Assembly (NCBI GenBank): GCA_021399435.1
Contig: JAJTUP010000041.1
Location: 586,080-650,079 of the forward strand
DNA: 64,000 nucleotides
Source: Diaporthe sp. PMI_573
Taxonomy: Eukaryota > Ascomycota > Sordariomycetes > Diaporthales > Diaporthaceae
Direction of reading: 5' to 3'
Shown here: positions 44,560-55,772 of the stretch, piece by piece
Layout: the number at the start of each line of letters is the position of its first letter
How positions within the stretch are numbered: position 1 is the first letter of the stretch
Notes under the pieces: model-generated
Databases searched by the model: none
The model's input: the letters and a program-made list of their open reading frames with translations, nothing else
Told to the model about the DNA's origin: nothing
Translations under genes and position numbers: made by a program

Positions 44560-47072
44560 TTGAGCCTTCACTTCGTATTTATGGACCCAGAACGGGTAGC
44601 GACCATCAAGGAGTGGCCGCTTCCCCAGACTTTCCGAGATATTCAGGGTTTTCTCGGGTTTTGCAATTTTTATCGAAGGTTCATTGAAGGATACTCGAAG
44701 ATTACGCGACCACTGAACAACCTGTTGCAAGGAATGCAGAATGGGCGAAAACCAGGGGGAGTCGACCTCCTTTCAGTGGAAAATCAGAAAGCAAGGAGAG
44801 CCGTGGATACGCTTAAGCAAGCTTTCCAGCAGGCCCCCTTACTACGCCACTACAATCCTTCTTTTCCAACGCGAGTGGAGTGTGATGCCTCAAACGGGCC
44901 CTCAGCCGCAGTGATCTCCCAGCGAGACCCCAACGATGCGCGCCCGATGTGGCACCCTATTGCTTTCTGGTCACGGAAGTTCTCCGGGGCTGAGCTCAAC
45001 TGGACTACCTATGATAAGGAGTTGAGCGCAATTGTTGAGAGTTTTCGCCACTGGAGGCAATACCTCGAGGGAGTTCGCGAGCCTGTCACCGTTCTAACGG
45101 ACCATTATAACCTTAAGGGGTTTATGACCCAGAAGGAACTGACATAGAAACAAGTCTGATGGCTCATGTACCTATCTGGGTTCGATTTCCAAATTGAGCA
45201 TCGGCCAGGCAAGACAAACCCTGCAGACGCTCCCTCTCGAAGGCCTGATTATCTGCAAGGAGAAAAGCCTGCAAACCCGAGTTGGATCCCAACTCTGGAA
45301 TCGAAGATGGCTGCGGCCATTGGGAAGGGGTTGCGATCCCATCCCGAAGACCAACAAAAAGGACAGCATTGTGCTGTGGTCGGGCAGACTAAGACGTCTG
45401 AAGGACCGCCAAGCGATCCACCCTTGACCCAACGTTGGCTCAACTCTGCGGCACCCTTGCTAGGGCAGTTTGTTACAAGAGTCCGGGCTCGGGCGTGCAC
45501 TATAAGTGCTGGCACAATGCGCCCTGAGTCCCACTCTCCGCTTATAGAGTTGATCCGTGAAGCCCAGGAATGTGACCCGAAAACACTCGCTGAGACTGGA
45601 AAAGCTCAAGCTGAGAGGGCACTGAATTCCGCAGGATCTGGATATGAGCTCCGAGATGGACTGCTATATCAGAAGGGACGCATATGTGTGCCAGAACAAG
45701 AAGCACTCCGGCAAGAGATCCTCCGAACCTACCACGATGAACCCGTGAGCGGGCATTGGGGGCAGATGAGGACATGAAGCCTGATTGAACGATACTTCTA
45801 TTGGCCAGGCTTGAAGGCTTCTGTAGCAGAGTATGTGCGCTCTTGCGCGACGTGCCAAAGCAACTCTGCTCCACGCCATCGCCCATATGGAGAGCTCGCT
45901 TCACTCCCGATTCCATCCAGACCAATGCAAGAATTGAGTATGGATTTCATCACTGGACTTCCTATTGCCGTTATAAGCGGCCAAGAGGTTGACGCAATCC
46001 TAGTGATAGTGGATCGATTCACCAAGATGAGTTTCTTCCTCCCTGTAAACAGCCTGATTAATGCTTCAGAGTTAGCTACGATTTTCTATCGGGAGATTGA
46101 GTGCAAATACGGGCCTCCGCAGGGGATCGTCACTGATCGGGGGACAACATTCACCAGTCAATTCTGGAGATCCCTTTGCGAACAAAGTGGGATGAGGAAC
46201 CGATTCACCACGGCGTACCACCCACAGGGTGATGGGCAGACAGAAAGAGCGAACCAAACACTTGAACAGTACCCAAGGGCTTTTACATACCAGAACGTTT
46301 GGAATTGGCCTAATTTACTACCAACCGCGTTCTTCGCATGCAATTCAGCTCGGAGCGAAACCATAGGGAAAACTCCCTTTATGGCACTATACGGCTATGA
46401 ACCCTCATTTTGGATACCATCAGAACACTGGCACTCTGAGGACAAAGTGCCTAGGAGGGAGGTACCAGCAGTAGGAGAAAGACTTGAGAAACTAAAGACA
46501 ATCCGAAAAGAGTGCGAAGAAAATTGGAAACACGCGGTAGAGATCCAAGCACGATATTACAACGAACGACACAAGGCCATGGAATTTAAGATTGGCGGAT
46601 GGGTATTGCTATCAACCCGCCATCTTGCGCTGAAGCACCGAAAACTGGCACCCAGGCGGATTGGGCCCTTCCGAGTAATTGGCCGTCGAGGAAGCAATCC
46701 TACCATTTGGCACTTCCAGAGAAGTACGCCCGAATGCATGATGTTTTCCACGTCAGCCAACTAGAGCCGTGGAAAGTGAGGGACAAGGAAGACCTCACGA
46801 GTGGCATAGGTGACCTTCCCGATCTAGAAGAGGAGGACGCCAACTGGGAATTGGAGGAACTACGTGACCATCAGGACCTGGAGGGCACGACCTATTACCT
46901 GGTGAAGTGGAAGGGATGGCCAAGCGAATACAATTCCTGGGTCTCGGAGGAAGACATGAACGCAGACGAGGCGATCGAAGCCTACAAGAAGGGCCGGAGG
47001 AAAAAGCATGACCGACAAAGAAGGGATGATGAAGGGGCCGAAAGACCAAGGAAACGCCAGCGAAGGCGATAG
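44560..47072 (+). pseudogene. Chromodomain Ty3/gypsy (chromovirus) pol, 5'-truncated with stops and frameshift
   Basis: It starts in the last part of the reverse transcriptase (GFLGFCNFYRRFIEGYSKI). RNase H follows (VECDASNGPSAAV, TYDKELSAIVESF, VLTDHYNLKGFM), then FDFQIEHRPGKTNPAD. Integrase has the HHCC finger (YHDEPVSGHW, SCATCQSN) and all three acidic residues (SMDFITGLP, GIVTDRGTTF, HPQGDGQTERANQ). After a frame change near 46690-46700 come RMHDVFHVSQLEPW and a chromodomain (YYLVKWKGWPSEYNSWV). Stops at 45145, 45160 and 45775 break it. The palm YxDD, protease and gag are missing. Only light mutation, so it is much younger than the AT-rich relics. Confidence 0.9.
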
Positions 47073-47245
47073 AAGGCCGGATGACAACCTAATGAGGCAA
47101 GATGAAGGCCCCATGAAGCAGAATGGAGGACAGATGAAAGCCGGATGAGGGCCAGATGAAGCAGGATGAAGAGGAATGAAGGCCGGGTGAAGGCCCGGGG
47201 AAGACCTGAGGAGGTCGAATGAGGACTTGATGAAGGAACCATGCC
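47073..47245. repeat. Imperfect minisatellite, core GATGAAGGCCGGATGA
   Basis: A dozen loose units of 8-16 bases built from GATGAAG and GCCGGATGA follow the chromodomain stop. The minus-strand frames here are repeat translations. Confidence 0.65.
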
Positions 47246-47471
47246 GCGCGAAGAAACTTGAAGAGATCAAGACGCTACACATAATGGCTCCGCGACAGAG
47301 GCCCGATTTGACCACCTGGTAGCGAAAACGGGTAAAAGCAACGCAAAACTTCAATTAGAGATGAGTACTATGGCTCGACCCAAAGACGAAAAGTCAACGA
47401 TGTGGGTTCACCCCAAAATAACGCCTGGGTATCATCCTCTAGAACCAGAACCAACCGCCCATTCTAAAAGC

Positions 47472-47807
47472 TCACCACTGGACATTCGAACCGAACATCT
47501 CTTGAGGAAGAGCCGATCGCATCCCATGGGTCATCTCCTGCATCAACAGGATGTATCCTTCCGGCCAGTCCCCAAATACCTCCACCATCACCGCCCCAAC
47601 CTCTGTCAAGAATCCCTGGACCGATGCGTGCCAGACCGGGAAGCCATTCTCGGCAGGGACAAGGCGAGGCATGCTCCGGCGGGAATTGATCAGGTCGCGC
47701 ATCACCTTCTCGCGCAGTTCGTCCTTGGTGGAAGAAGCCGAAAACTCCACGATGTTCAACGGATGGGAGTTCGCCAGCGCCTGGGAACGGAAAATGCTTG
47801 CGTCCAT
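47472..47807 (-). CDS. Hypothetical protein fragment, possibly with a downstream intron
   Basis: From the ATG at 47807 the minus strand encodes MDASIFRSQALANSHPLNIV, then a helical STKDELREKVMRDLINSRR, then WHASVQGFLTEVGAVMVEVF, 111 residues. Codon use and composition look like a real host gene. Near its end, CCAGTG|GTGAGC offers a 5' splice site at about 47476, so the frame may continue past the stop at 47472. I do not recognise the family. A plus-strand coding fragment starts 77 bases to the right, and the two may be a head-to-head pair or pieces of one rearranged locus. Confidence 0.45.
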   Translation of the reverse strand: MDASIFRSQALANSHPLNIVEFSASSTKDELREKVMRDLINSRRSMPRLVPAENGFPVWHASVQGFLTEVGAVMVEVFGDWPEGYILLMQEMTHGMRSALPQEMFGSNVQW

Positions 47808-47883
47808 GATGGCCGACTCCTGTCTCTGGGTTAGAACCAACCATGAAAAGCATGAGAAAGACCTACGTTTGCGACCGTGATGA

Positions 47884-48468
47884 GCCTCTCGTCCCGAGGA
47901 GGATACGGCGCTTTTACTCATCCCCGATGGCACCCCCTTTTCCGACCATATCGAGTATTCTGTGCGCAAGGGACTTCGACAATTCTTCCGCCGCATGCCA
48001 ACCCAGCTCTATGACTACCGGGCCCTTTGCAAAACCCTTAAATCTCTGCCAATTGATGTTCTCGCAGGACGCAACTTACGGGGCATCATGGGCGACATGA
48101 GAAGAGGCAAGAGCGACTGGGATCCTGACGAGAGAAGAGAGATTGAAGGGTTGAAGAGTCTGGCACGAGACTCGGCTTTCAGGTTGTTATATTTGTTCCT
48201 CATCGACGATGGGGAGGCCAGGGATCAAAATTCGGCCTACAACGCAGCTTTTTTTGTCGTCTCACATCGCAGGATTTTCAAGTATAGGACCCGGAAGATG
48301 GTTCGAGAGGCATTCGAGGACCGTTTCAATGTCTCGTACAAGCAGCGGCAGAATTTGGACAAATGGCCTATCGGGGAGCAGGAGGAGGGAAGTGACGTAA
48401 CTACAGAGGATGAAGGCTTTGGCATTGGCTGTGGCTTTGACTCTGACTTCGATTCCTACTCTGACTGA
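47884..48468 (+). CDS. Hypothetical protein lacking a start codon, acidic tail
   Basis: An open frame of about 195 codons has no ATG before its upstream stop (TGA 47881), so it needs an upstream exon or has lost its N-terminus. It reads EEDTALLLIPDGTPFSDHIE, YSVRKGLRQFFRRMPTQLYD, a KSLARDSAFRLLYLFLIDDG helix, and finishes with a strongly acidic tail (EQEEGSDVTTEDEGF...DSDFDSYSD). The composition is convincing for coding DNA. No family recognised. AG at about 47883 could be a splice acceptor. Confidence 0.5.
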   Translation, partial: ASRPEEDTALLLIPDGTPFSDHIEYSVRKGLRQFFRRMPTQLYDYRALCKTLKSLPIDVLAGRNLRGIMGDMRRGKSDWDPDERREIEGLKSLARDSAFRLLYLFLIDDGEARDQNSAYNAAFFVVSHRRIFKYRTRKMVREAFEDRFNVSYKQRQNLDKWPIGEQEEGSDVTTEDEGFGIGCGFDSDFDSYSD

Positions 48469-50611
48469 ATCCTTCTGAGCCAAAGACTGGACTTAGGGGA
48501 CTGCGCATGATTAGTTGAAGGTTGGGCGGGCCATTTTTGTCAAAAGTTTAACTATGGAGGTCTATTTTGCCCCAAGTTGACCGGCGGAAGCTTTGTCTCC
48601 TAGTTGAAAGATAGGAATGCACTTGAAATAAATTACATGTTGCATTGATCCTTGATCCGTTTGTCCCCCAATCTGACAGGGTCGGCGCCTGATAAGTTGT
48701 GTTGTGACATATCTATGGACACACGCCACTTATGGCGACAATCAACTGTAATTGCCACTCGATGCTGAGACTTTTCTTACACAAGTACTCCAGCCACGTT
48801 GACAACAGCCACGTATTTGCTGAGTACGCGTACTCCGAAATGAAGTCGATCGGCATCACCCTCGTTTCTCAATCTGAAAATGCCGGATGTTCGGGCCGGC
48901 CGCACGAGTCTCTACATCGAGTCGGGAGCTAGTGCGTTGTTGATGGTTGGAGGAGACAAAGTGAACGCCTCTGTAGGGGAAATAAACGTTGGATTCTCAA
49001 GTTGAGGCCCGCTGATGTACACAGCGCCCTCTTATCACCTTCTCACAATCTTTGATTAACCAGGATACACAGTAGTACAACGGGGCTAACTTTAAATGCC
49101 GGGATACCTTACCCGACAATAGCGCCTACTGCGCCAGTAGTCAGTGGGTGAAGCGAAGCCGGGACACCCACGGGTAGCGGTATACAGAACTGGATTTGGG
49201 TCCCCGCTTAGCTTGGCTCGGGGTACCTTTATGCGCTCGTAGAGATCTGGAATTTATACTGTGTGCACAGCCACGTTAGTCCCAATTAAGCTGCCACTGT
49301 TTTTGTTATACAACAAAAAGCGGACACTAGATCTTTGTTCTTTCTTTCGTCTTTTGGTGATACGATGATTACAGTACCCGCGTGTCACCTGATAGATTTC
49401 ATCTCATTGTATCCTCGTCACAATTAAACAGGGCTTGTCGTGGTGACCCCTGCATGAGTGACATCTCAGAACGAACCTCGCATTAGTGCAAACGTCCGCG
49501 GATGCGCGTTTTTGCACTACTGCAGGCGAACTGGCGTGCGACTGCATCCCCGCGTGCAGAAAGCTCCACATCTGACCAGCCACCGACAACCTCATGGAGG
49601 GCATTGTGTCTGTGCTTCTGACGTGTCATCCGGATTTCTTACGTTAAGCCCTTTTCCTCTCTCCCAACTTTCCCTCACCCCCCCCCCGGGCCCAATCCCG
49701 TTGCGTCCAGCCGAGCTCCCTAGCGGCGTGTCAAAAGTCAGGGTCACACCGAAACCAGTGCTACGTACGTAGCTTGAGCGGCCGCGGGTGCCGATCGACA
49801 CGGAAGTTGAAGTAACGATAGGAGGTATGTCCAGCGTCTATTCTTCGTCCGGCATAGCACTTTTTCGTGGTGTCGCCGAAACCTGCCGCACTCGAGCATC
49901 GCTCCTGTGCGTTGCCCGTTCGACATTGCGGTACTACGTACAATACCATACGGTACAGTGCAGGTACTAACTACCCGTGCCCTTGACGGCACCCTTTCTA
50001 TTCTTCTCTTCTCCACGCTACAGAACAACCCCCGCGCGTAACCTCTATTCTCATCTCACACGAGACGAATTTCCTTCTCGTGAGCCTTGATCCCAGATCT
50101 CGGCACCTTACGATCTCTGGACGAGCAGGGGGGCTCGGCTTGTGGGTTGAGAGACGACCCTCGGCGCTTAAAATTCTAGTGAGCGAGGAAGTGAGCTGCG
50201 GGCAGAACAGCGCATCTTCGAGACTTGCCGGCACAATTGTCTCAACAATCACGCAACGCGCCCGCCTCAGTGAGGACGAGGGCTATCGACGCGGCTTCCC
50301 AGGTCTATCCTTTAATGTGGTCCATCTAGCACACAACTGTCGTTTGGGAAGGGGCTCTATCGACCGCTTCGTGGTACCACCCTTTCGCACCGCGGCCGAA
50401 GCACATTCGGCACCATCTTTTCTAGCTGCCGCAGGTGACATCTAGATCAGTCCAGGGACACAATAGCGAAAATCTTGCAAGGTCCAGCATATGTGCTCTT
50501 GCAGAGCGCCGGTTCACGAGGTCTTCGGCATTGCCACCCTGGGGCCCACCACGAACTGCGCCGTGGGCATTGAGCATCGAGCTGCATGCGCACAGCTAAT
50601 CATAATATTGA
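48469..50611. other. Intergenic DNA and upstream region of the Zn2Cys6 gene
   Basis: Many overlapping short frames, none supported. A pyrimidine-rich tract with a C-run at 49650-49690 may mark promoter or transcription-start DNA for the gene at 50612. Nothing resembling an RNA gene was seen. Confidence 0.5.
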
Positions 50612-52910
50612 ATGACAATGACATCTTTCACCGCTATGAACGGGGCTGACTCACCCAAGGCTGCCAATGCCAATGGGAACTCCACGGGTGCGAAGCGTGC
50701 AGGCTCCTCGGAGAGAACTAGAGGCCCAGCGCAGGACTCAGACAAGGCGCCGAAACAGCAGCCTTCAAGTGACGCCAACATCAGCCATAGGGAGCGGGAC
50801 GATTGGGCCCCAGGCAGCCCAGGCCACGACAGAGAGCCGTCGCCAGCGAAGTATGCGGACATGGAGAGGCCGCATAAGCGCAAGAGGTCAAGCTCTACCA
50901 AATCGCCACGGACACTTGCGCAGACCGAGAGGCAACAAGAGGACGTCCGCCTGAAACGAGCACAGGAATCCGAACCAAGGGAGCGGGATCCGTATGAGCG
51001 TGATGCGCGAGGACGGCGGTATCGGTCGTACGGCGATGATGGGCGGGACCGTGGACGTGAGGCGGAGCGTGAGCGGGATCGAGACTCGTGGTACTTCCCC
51101 CATGAGAGACGACACGAACAGGGTCCGTGCAGTTGTCCGCCCTCGCCCGATTCTGCGAACACCGAAGAGCAAATCGGAGATGCCCCGCGAAGAGTTACGG
51201 AGGACTATCCTCAAACCAGCCCGGATGGCGATGACATATCAAAGTCATACCCTGGACAATATACTCCAGAGCAGAGGAGGAATGGCGTTGTCCATTCAGA
51301 CCCGAAGAAAAGGAAAAGGAACTTTAACAACCGGACGAAGACGGGCTGCCTGACATGTCGGAAGAGGAAGAAGAAGTGCGATGAGGCCAGGCCAGAGTGT
51401 AAGTGTGATTGACTTATATTTGTCGAGCCGCTAAGAGAACGAACACTGCGTCTCGTATAGGTAGTAACTGTCTGAGGGGAGGCTTTGTCTGCGCTGGATA
51501 CCCCCTACAACGAGAGACGTGCCCCAAGCCCGAGAACAAGGTGCAGACCATTCACATCGAGTCTAAAGACCCGAACTATGTGCCGCCAGGGGCGTACGGA
51601 ATGCCACAGCCGGCCATGTTCCCGCGCCAGCAGGGGAATCGCGAGTCCTTACCGTCCTATCGAGGCCAGCCGCTACTGATCGAACCACCCCAGGGACGGC
51701 TCGTGTTCACCGACGACGATAGGCTCACAGCCTCGACCCTGCCGACCGACTCCGTGATGAATCCCAACGAGAAGCTGTCGGCGTTTTCCTCGGCGTACCC
51801 CAACAACCCGGCCGATGCCTTCATGACGCTCGTCAGCCTCTCACAGGTGCCGTTCCCAGAGCGGGCGCCCAAGGAGTACCAGCGCTTGCCGCCGCTGCAC
51901 GAGCTCACCCGGACCGAGTCTGGCCTGACGGAACAGAGGACGACGCTGCCGCACATCAACACCGTGCACGCAACGCGCACCAACAACCCGATAGCAACAT
52001 CTCAGTCCGGCACGAACCCACAGGTAACAGCGCACCTGGCGCTGTCGCACACGTTACAGTTCCGCTCACCGATAGTACCGCCAGCCACTGCGGCAGATGG
52101 CGCAGCAGGCCGGGCGGCGAGCAGTGGCGGGCCCGGCAGCAGCATCAGCAGCAACAGTGTGCGGCTGGAGAAGAACGAGATGATTGCGGGGCGGCCATTC
52201 TACCCGTTCGAGAGGGAGCTCGTATTGGAGCGGGAGCGGTGCAGCGCGGCGTGCTGGCGCTTCAACAACAGCACGCACCCCAAAAAAGGGGTGTCCCCCG
52301 CCGAGCGGGCGCGGCTGTTCCGCGAGATCCTGGTGCCGCGAGACCCGATCCAGCTGACACCTGCGCAGTCGAGCCCCGTGACGCACACGGGGCGGGTGGG
52401 CGAGAACGTGGCGGTGGAGGCGCCGTTTACGTGCGACTACGGCTACAACATCTCGATCGGCAAGAACACGGTGGTGGGGCGCAACTGCACGGTGCTGGAC
52501 GCGTGCGAGCTCACCATCGGGAATAATGTTGTCATCGGGCCCAATGTCAACTTCTACACGACGACCACGACGACGGACCCGCAGCGGCGCAACGGGGCTC
52601 GCGGCCCTTGCACCGGCAAGAGCATTACCATCGAGGACGACGTCTTTATCGGCGGGTCGGTGACTATCCTCGGGGGCGTGAGGATCGGCAGGGGCACGAC
52701 GGTTGGCGCGTGGAGTCTTGTGACCCAGGTATGGTTTTATATCTTTCTTTCTATTCTCCTTTCTATCCCTCTCACTTTCTCAGGTTTATGCTTTTGATGA
52801 TGATGATAATGGTAACTGACTGAGCTTGGTTACAGTCCCTACCCTCGCACGTCATCGTCGCCGGCCACCCCGCCAAGGTCATGAGGGGAATCGCTTCAAT
52901 GTACCCATGA
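50612..52910 (+). CDS. Zn2Cys6 zinc-cluster protein fused to a maltose-acetyltransferase-like hexapeptide domain
   Basis: Three exons (50612-51398, 51461-52728, 52836-52910) fit in phase and give 709 residues. Residues 1-240 are disordered, rich in Arg/Asp/Glu/Ser. Residues 246-273 are a Zn2Cys6 cluster with spacing C-x2-C-x6-C-x6-C-x2-C-x6-C (CLTCRKRKKKC, then CSNCLRGGFVC), split by intron 1 after the fourth Cys begins. A linker with no fungal-specific middle-homology region follows. From about 505 come a maltose-acetyltransferase N-domain (FYPFERELVLERERCSAACW) and a left-handed beta-helix (DYGYNISIGKNTVVGRNCTV, IEDDVFIGGSVTILGG, HVIVAGHPAKVMRGIA). The fold family transfers acetyl from acetyl-CoA to sugars or other acceptors. 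Presumably nuclear. Start: first ATG of the open frame. Related fusions exist in ascomycetes. Confidence 0.9.
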
Positions 52911-54029
52911 GAATAGTGAGTAGGAAAGGGAGTGGTGTCCATGGCCTCGGCCGCGCTGCGCTAAGCTGCGCGACGACGTGGGAATAGTTTGCTCCCTGTC
53001 GAGCACGTAACAAGGCGAAAATGTGGGACTATATTTGGTCTATCTCACAGTGCAAAATATGGTCCTGCATAATTGGGGGGGGGGAGGAATCGCCATAAAG
53101 TACTCGAATCTCGGCGCGGCAAATATTACGGGACAGGAAATCATCGACGTCGAGGAGGCTGTTCGTATGAAAGCTGAGGCTGGCGTCGGCTTGGAGATTA
53201 GATGGAACATAGAGAGAAGCTGTCAAGTCTTCCCAAACATCAAAATCGATCTTCTCGATCGCTCTTTGCTACAGCGAGGTTGAGCCACCCACATGTTCTC
53301 TTCGTCTTTCAAAGCGGCTCAGCAATGCCAATAAAGCTCCAAAATCGATAATCATTGCTGTCACACTGTTCTTACATGGTATTCGACAGTGTGATGCCAT
53401 TGTGAACTAGTCCTAGCGAGTAAAGTCATCGATTCCTGCCTGGATTCTATGCAGTCTCGGCTTCAAAGGAATCGACCATCTTGTGTCCCTGCTACAGATC
53501 CTAGTCTGCGGCGATCAGTCATCAGGCAAAAGCTCTCCGGCGTGTCCTTTCTCCATTGCGGATGTCGGTAAGATGCATTTCATTCAATTCTGATGCATCA
53601 GGCTGACCTCTACTAGTTTCATGCGTGGTCTCCTGTGATTAACCCACTTGTGGCTGATGTGATTCAACACCCACTATCATATCTGGCTGGTCTGGCTGCC
53701 GTCTTCTGGATGACACACATCTACAGATACCTTTTTATTTCTCTCTTAGAATTGTCAGGAGTATCACACCTCTTGGCGATGGCTATCTTGGGCCTGTTTG
53801 CCTTGCAAGTCCTCAACATAGCGACTTCTGCTTTTAGAGAGTGTGGGAGGTGCTGCTGGCTGAGAGACCGCAGGCAACTGGAGCTTGGCGATTGAGGAGC
53901 TCTATATCGCCGCCAATATAATCTCCCTTGTCGTATGTATTTGTGGTGTCAAAGTCCACTGTTTCCAGGTTTGCCTCTGCGACCTCAAGACACAGCGCTG
54001 GCGAGACGGCCAACATCTCCAGCGCTGAC
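52911..54029. other. Intergenic DNA
   Basis: No firm gene. A plus-strand frame at 53636-53895 (starting GTG, about 86 codons) is hydrophobic enough for two membrane helices (YLAGLAAVFWMTHIYRYLF, LLAMAILGLFALQVL) and could be the first exon of a membrane protein or a relic. A G-run lies near 53073-53082. Confidence 0.4.
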
Positions 54030-54137
54030 TTCAATTCAAGTAAGTCAAGTTCGGGGGTGTGTAACTTGATTACTTGAAATAAAATCGTCCGTGAACTTAC
54101 TTAACTTGATTTGAATTGATATACTTGAATTAAAAGC
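54030..54137. mobile_element. Short palindromic MITE, ACTTGA/TCAAGT motif-rich
   Basis: About 108 bases in which ACTTGA and TCAAGT recur at least nine times, with inverted ends (TTCAATTCAAGTAAGT and the reverse of ATATACTTGAATTAAA). Flanks CAGCGCTG and AAGCGCTA share AGCGCT, which may be a worn 8-bp hAT target duplication. No transposase nearby. It probably folds into a hairpin and looks like a hAT-type non-autonomous element. Confidence 0.6.
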
Positions 54138-54511
54138 GCTAGCCTGAGGCCAGGATGAAGCTATTGGTACTCTCACGCCTCCACTCCATCCCAACCCATC
54201 AGGTCTCCACCAAAACTAACGACCTCGCCCACAGTGATCGCTTGATGGCCTAGCCAATTCCGTAGGCACTGTATTTCCTCTATTATCTCGGGGCTTAAGC
54301 TGTACCTTTGCATTTTTCATCACATGTTGCTATTGTCATGTGCAACGAAAGCAACCTTGAGATACCACTGCAGAGTGGCAACACAAGACAGCGCTGGGCC
54401 ACGACCTGGCATTTTCAACAACAAGCACGAAGTTGTCACCAACATGCACGCATGTCTAGAATACGCGTAAAATTGGTCAACAGAAATATACAGCTCAGCC
54501 TGCATGAGACT
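54138..54511. other. Intergenic, 3' side of the dehydrogenase gene
   Basis: No gene seen. It probably contains the 3' untranslated region and terminator of the minus-strand gene at 54512-55772. Confidence 0.4.
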
Positions 54512-55772
54512 TTAAGCTGCGCCATCTCTCCGCTTCACCAAATCTGTCTCGAAGTCCAGCCCAGCTTGCGTCCTCAGAACTCCGTACATGGACGATGAAT
54601 TGAGTGGCCGGACCCAAGCGTCAGAGACCTCCTTTGCCTCCTCGAGGTGCTTTTGCACCACCTCGCCGACCGGCAGGTTCGCCCCGGCATCGCGTGCGCA
54701 CGCGAGGCCGTGTCCTACGTCCTTGAGTGCGAGGCTCAGGTCCGACCAGGGCCTCTGGTCCTTTGCTGGCATGTAGGCCCCGGTGGTCAGCCTCTTGGAC
54801 ATCGAGAGCGCCAGGGGCCCGTATTGCTGCTCGATCAAAGATTCCATTGCGCCGCAGCCGAGACCGGTCTTTTCTGCGAAGACGTGTGATTCGGCAACGA
54901 CCTCCATCACTGCGGATCTTGTCAGTATGTTGTGTTCACGTTATGCATATGTGTGTAGATGTGCGCGAGGATTCCGGGAAGGGTGGTCTCGTCCAAGAAG
55001 ACGACCCAGGTTGGTCACTCACTCGCGGCGGTCATGAAGTTGCTGGAAGCCGAGCGTAAGCAAAAAGGTCATCGGCAAACGCCTGTCACAGGGAAGCTAA
55101 TATTTCCGAGGTCACACAAACTCACCCTGCAGTCTTCAGCAGGCTGGCCTCCTTGACCTCCTCGCCGAGGCGGATGACACCCCTGCCCATGACACCAACC
55201 AGGAACGGGCTGACCACCCGGACTGCATCTTCCGGCCCGGCCAGCACGAACAGGAGCCTCCCCTCGGCAGCGACCGGGCTAGCGCCGAAGACGGGCGCGG
55301 CGACGAATTCCGCACCCCTCGCGCGCAGCCGCGCCTGTGCCTCCCCAGAGGACCGCGGGTGGACGGTCGATGTGTCCACGACCACCTTGCCGGACAGGTC
55401 GGCCGCCCCGGCCCCTCCCCCGGCCCCTGCCCCGGCCCCGATGATGGCGTCCAGCGTAGCCGCCAGTGCCGAGTCGTCGCTGAGGGAGAGGAAAACCACG
55501 TCCGACCTGGATACGAGATCTGCCACGTTCTCGCATGGCACACCACCCAGACCTTGGAGCGTCTGCCCGCGGCTCATGGTTCGGTTGTGGTAGTTAAGGC
55601 TGGGGGCCCCGAGCTTGGACAGGTGGCGCTGGAGGTTATTGGCCATCGCCAGGCCCATGGACCCGAGCCCTACGATGAGTCAGAATCATGTAGTGGTCCG
55701 GGACGAGAGGGGCGGCGTACCGATCCAGGCCAGTCTTGCGTTCTCGACGGTTGCAATCGAATGCTCCTCCAT
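54512..55772 (-). CDS. 3-hydroxyisobutyrate dehydrogenase-like (beta-hydroxyacid dehydrogenase family) oxidoreductase
   Basis: Four exons on the minus strand (55772-55721, 55669-55126, 55042-55023, 54909-54512) join in phase to 337 residues, the usual length. The third exon is only 20 nt. The protein starts MEEHSIATVENARLAWIG and has the Rossmann loop GLGSMG, VVFLSLSDDSAL, the substrate-binding DTSTVHPRSSGEA, AAPVFGASPVAAEGRL, and the catalytic Lys in LLKTAGNFMTAAM. The C-terminal helical domain has LALKDVGHGLACARDAGANL. The family oxidises beta-hydroxyacids with NAD(P); the substrate is not readable. A Gly/Ala-rich low-complexity insert (about residues 95-105) is unusual. The start is the only in-frame ATG before GLGSMG with a consistent splice. 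Confidence 0.88.

Noticed and set aside
50596..52388. Minus-strand frames opposite the Zn2Cys6 gene
   Set aside because: Shadows of the plus-strand coding sequence, which has the domain and intron evidence.
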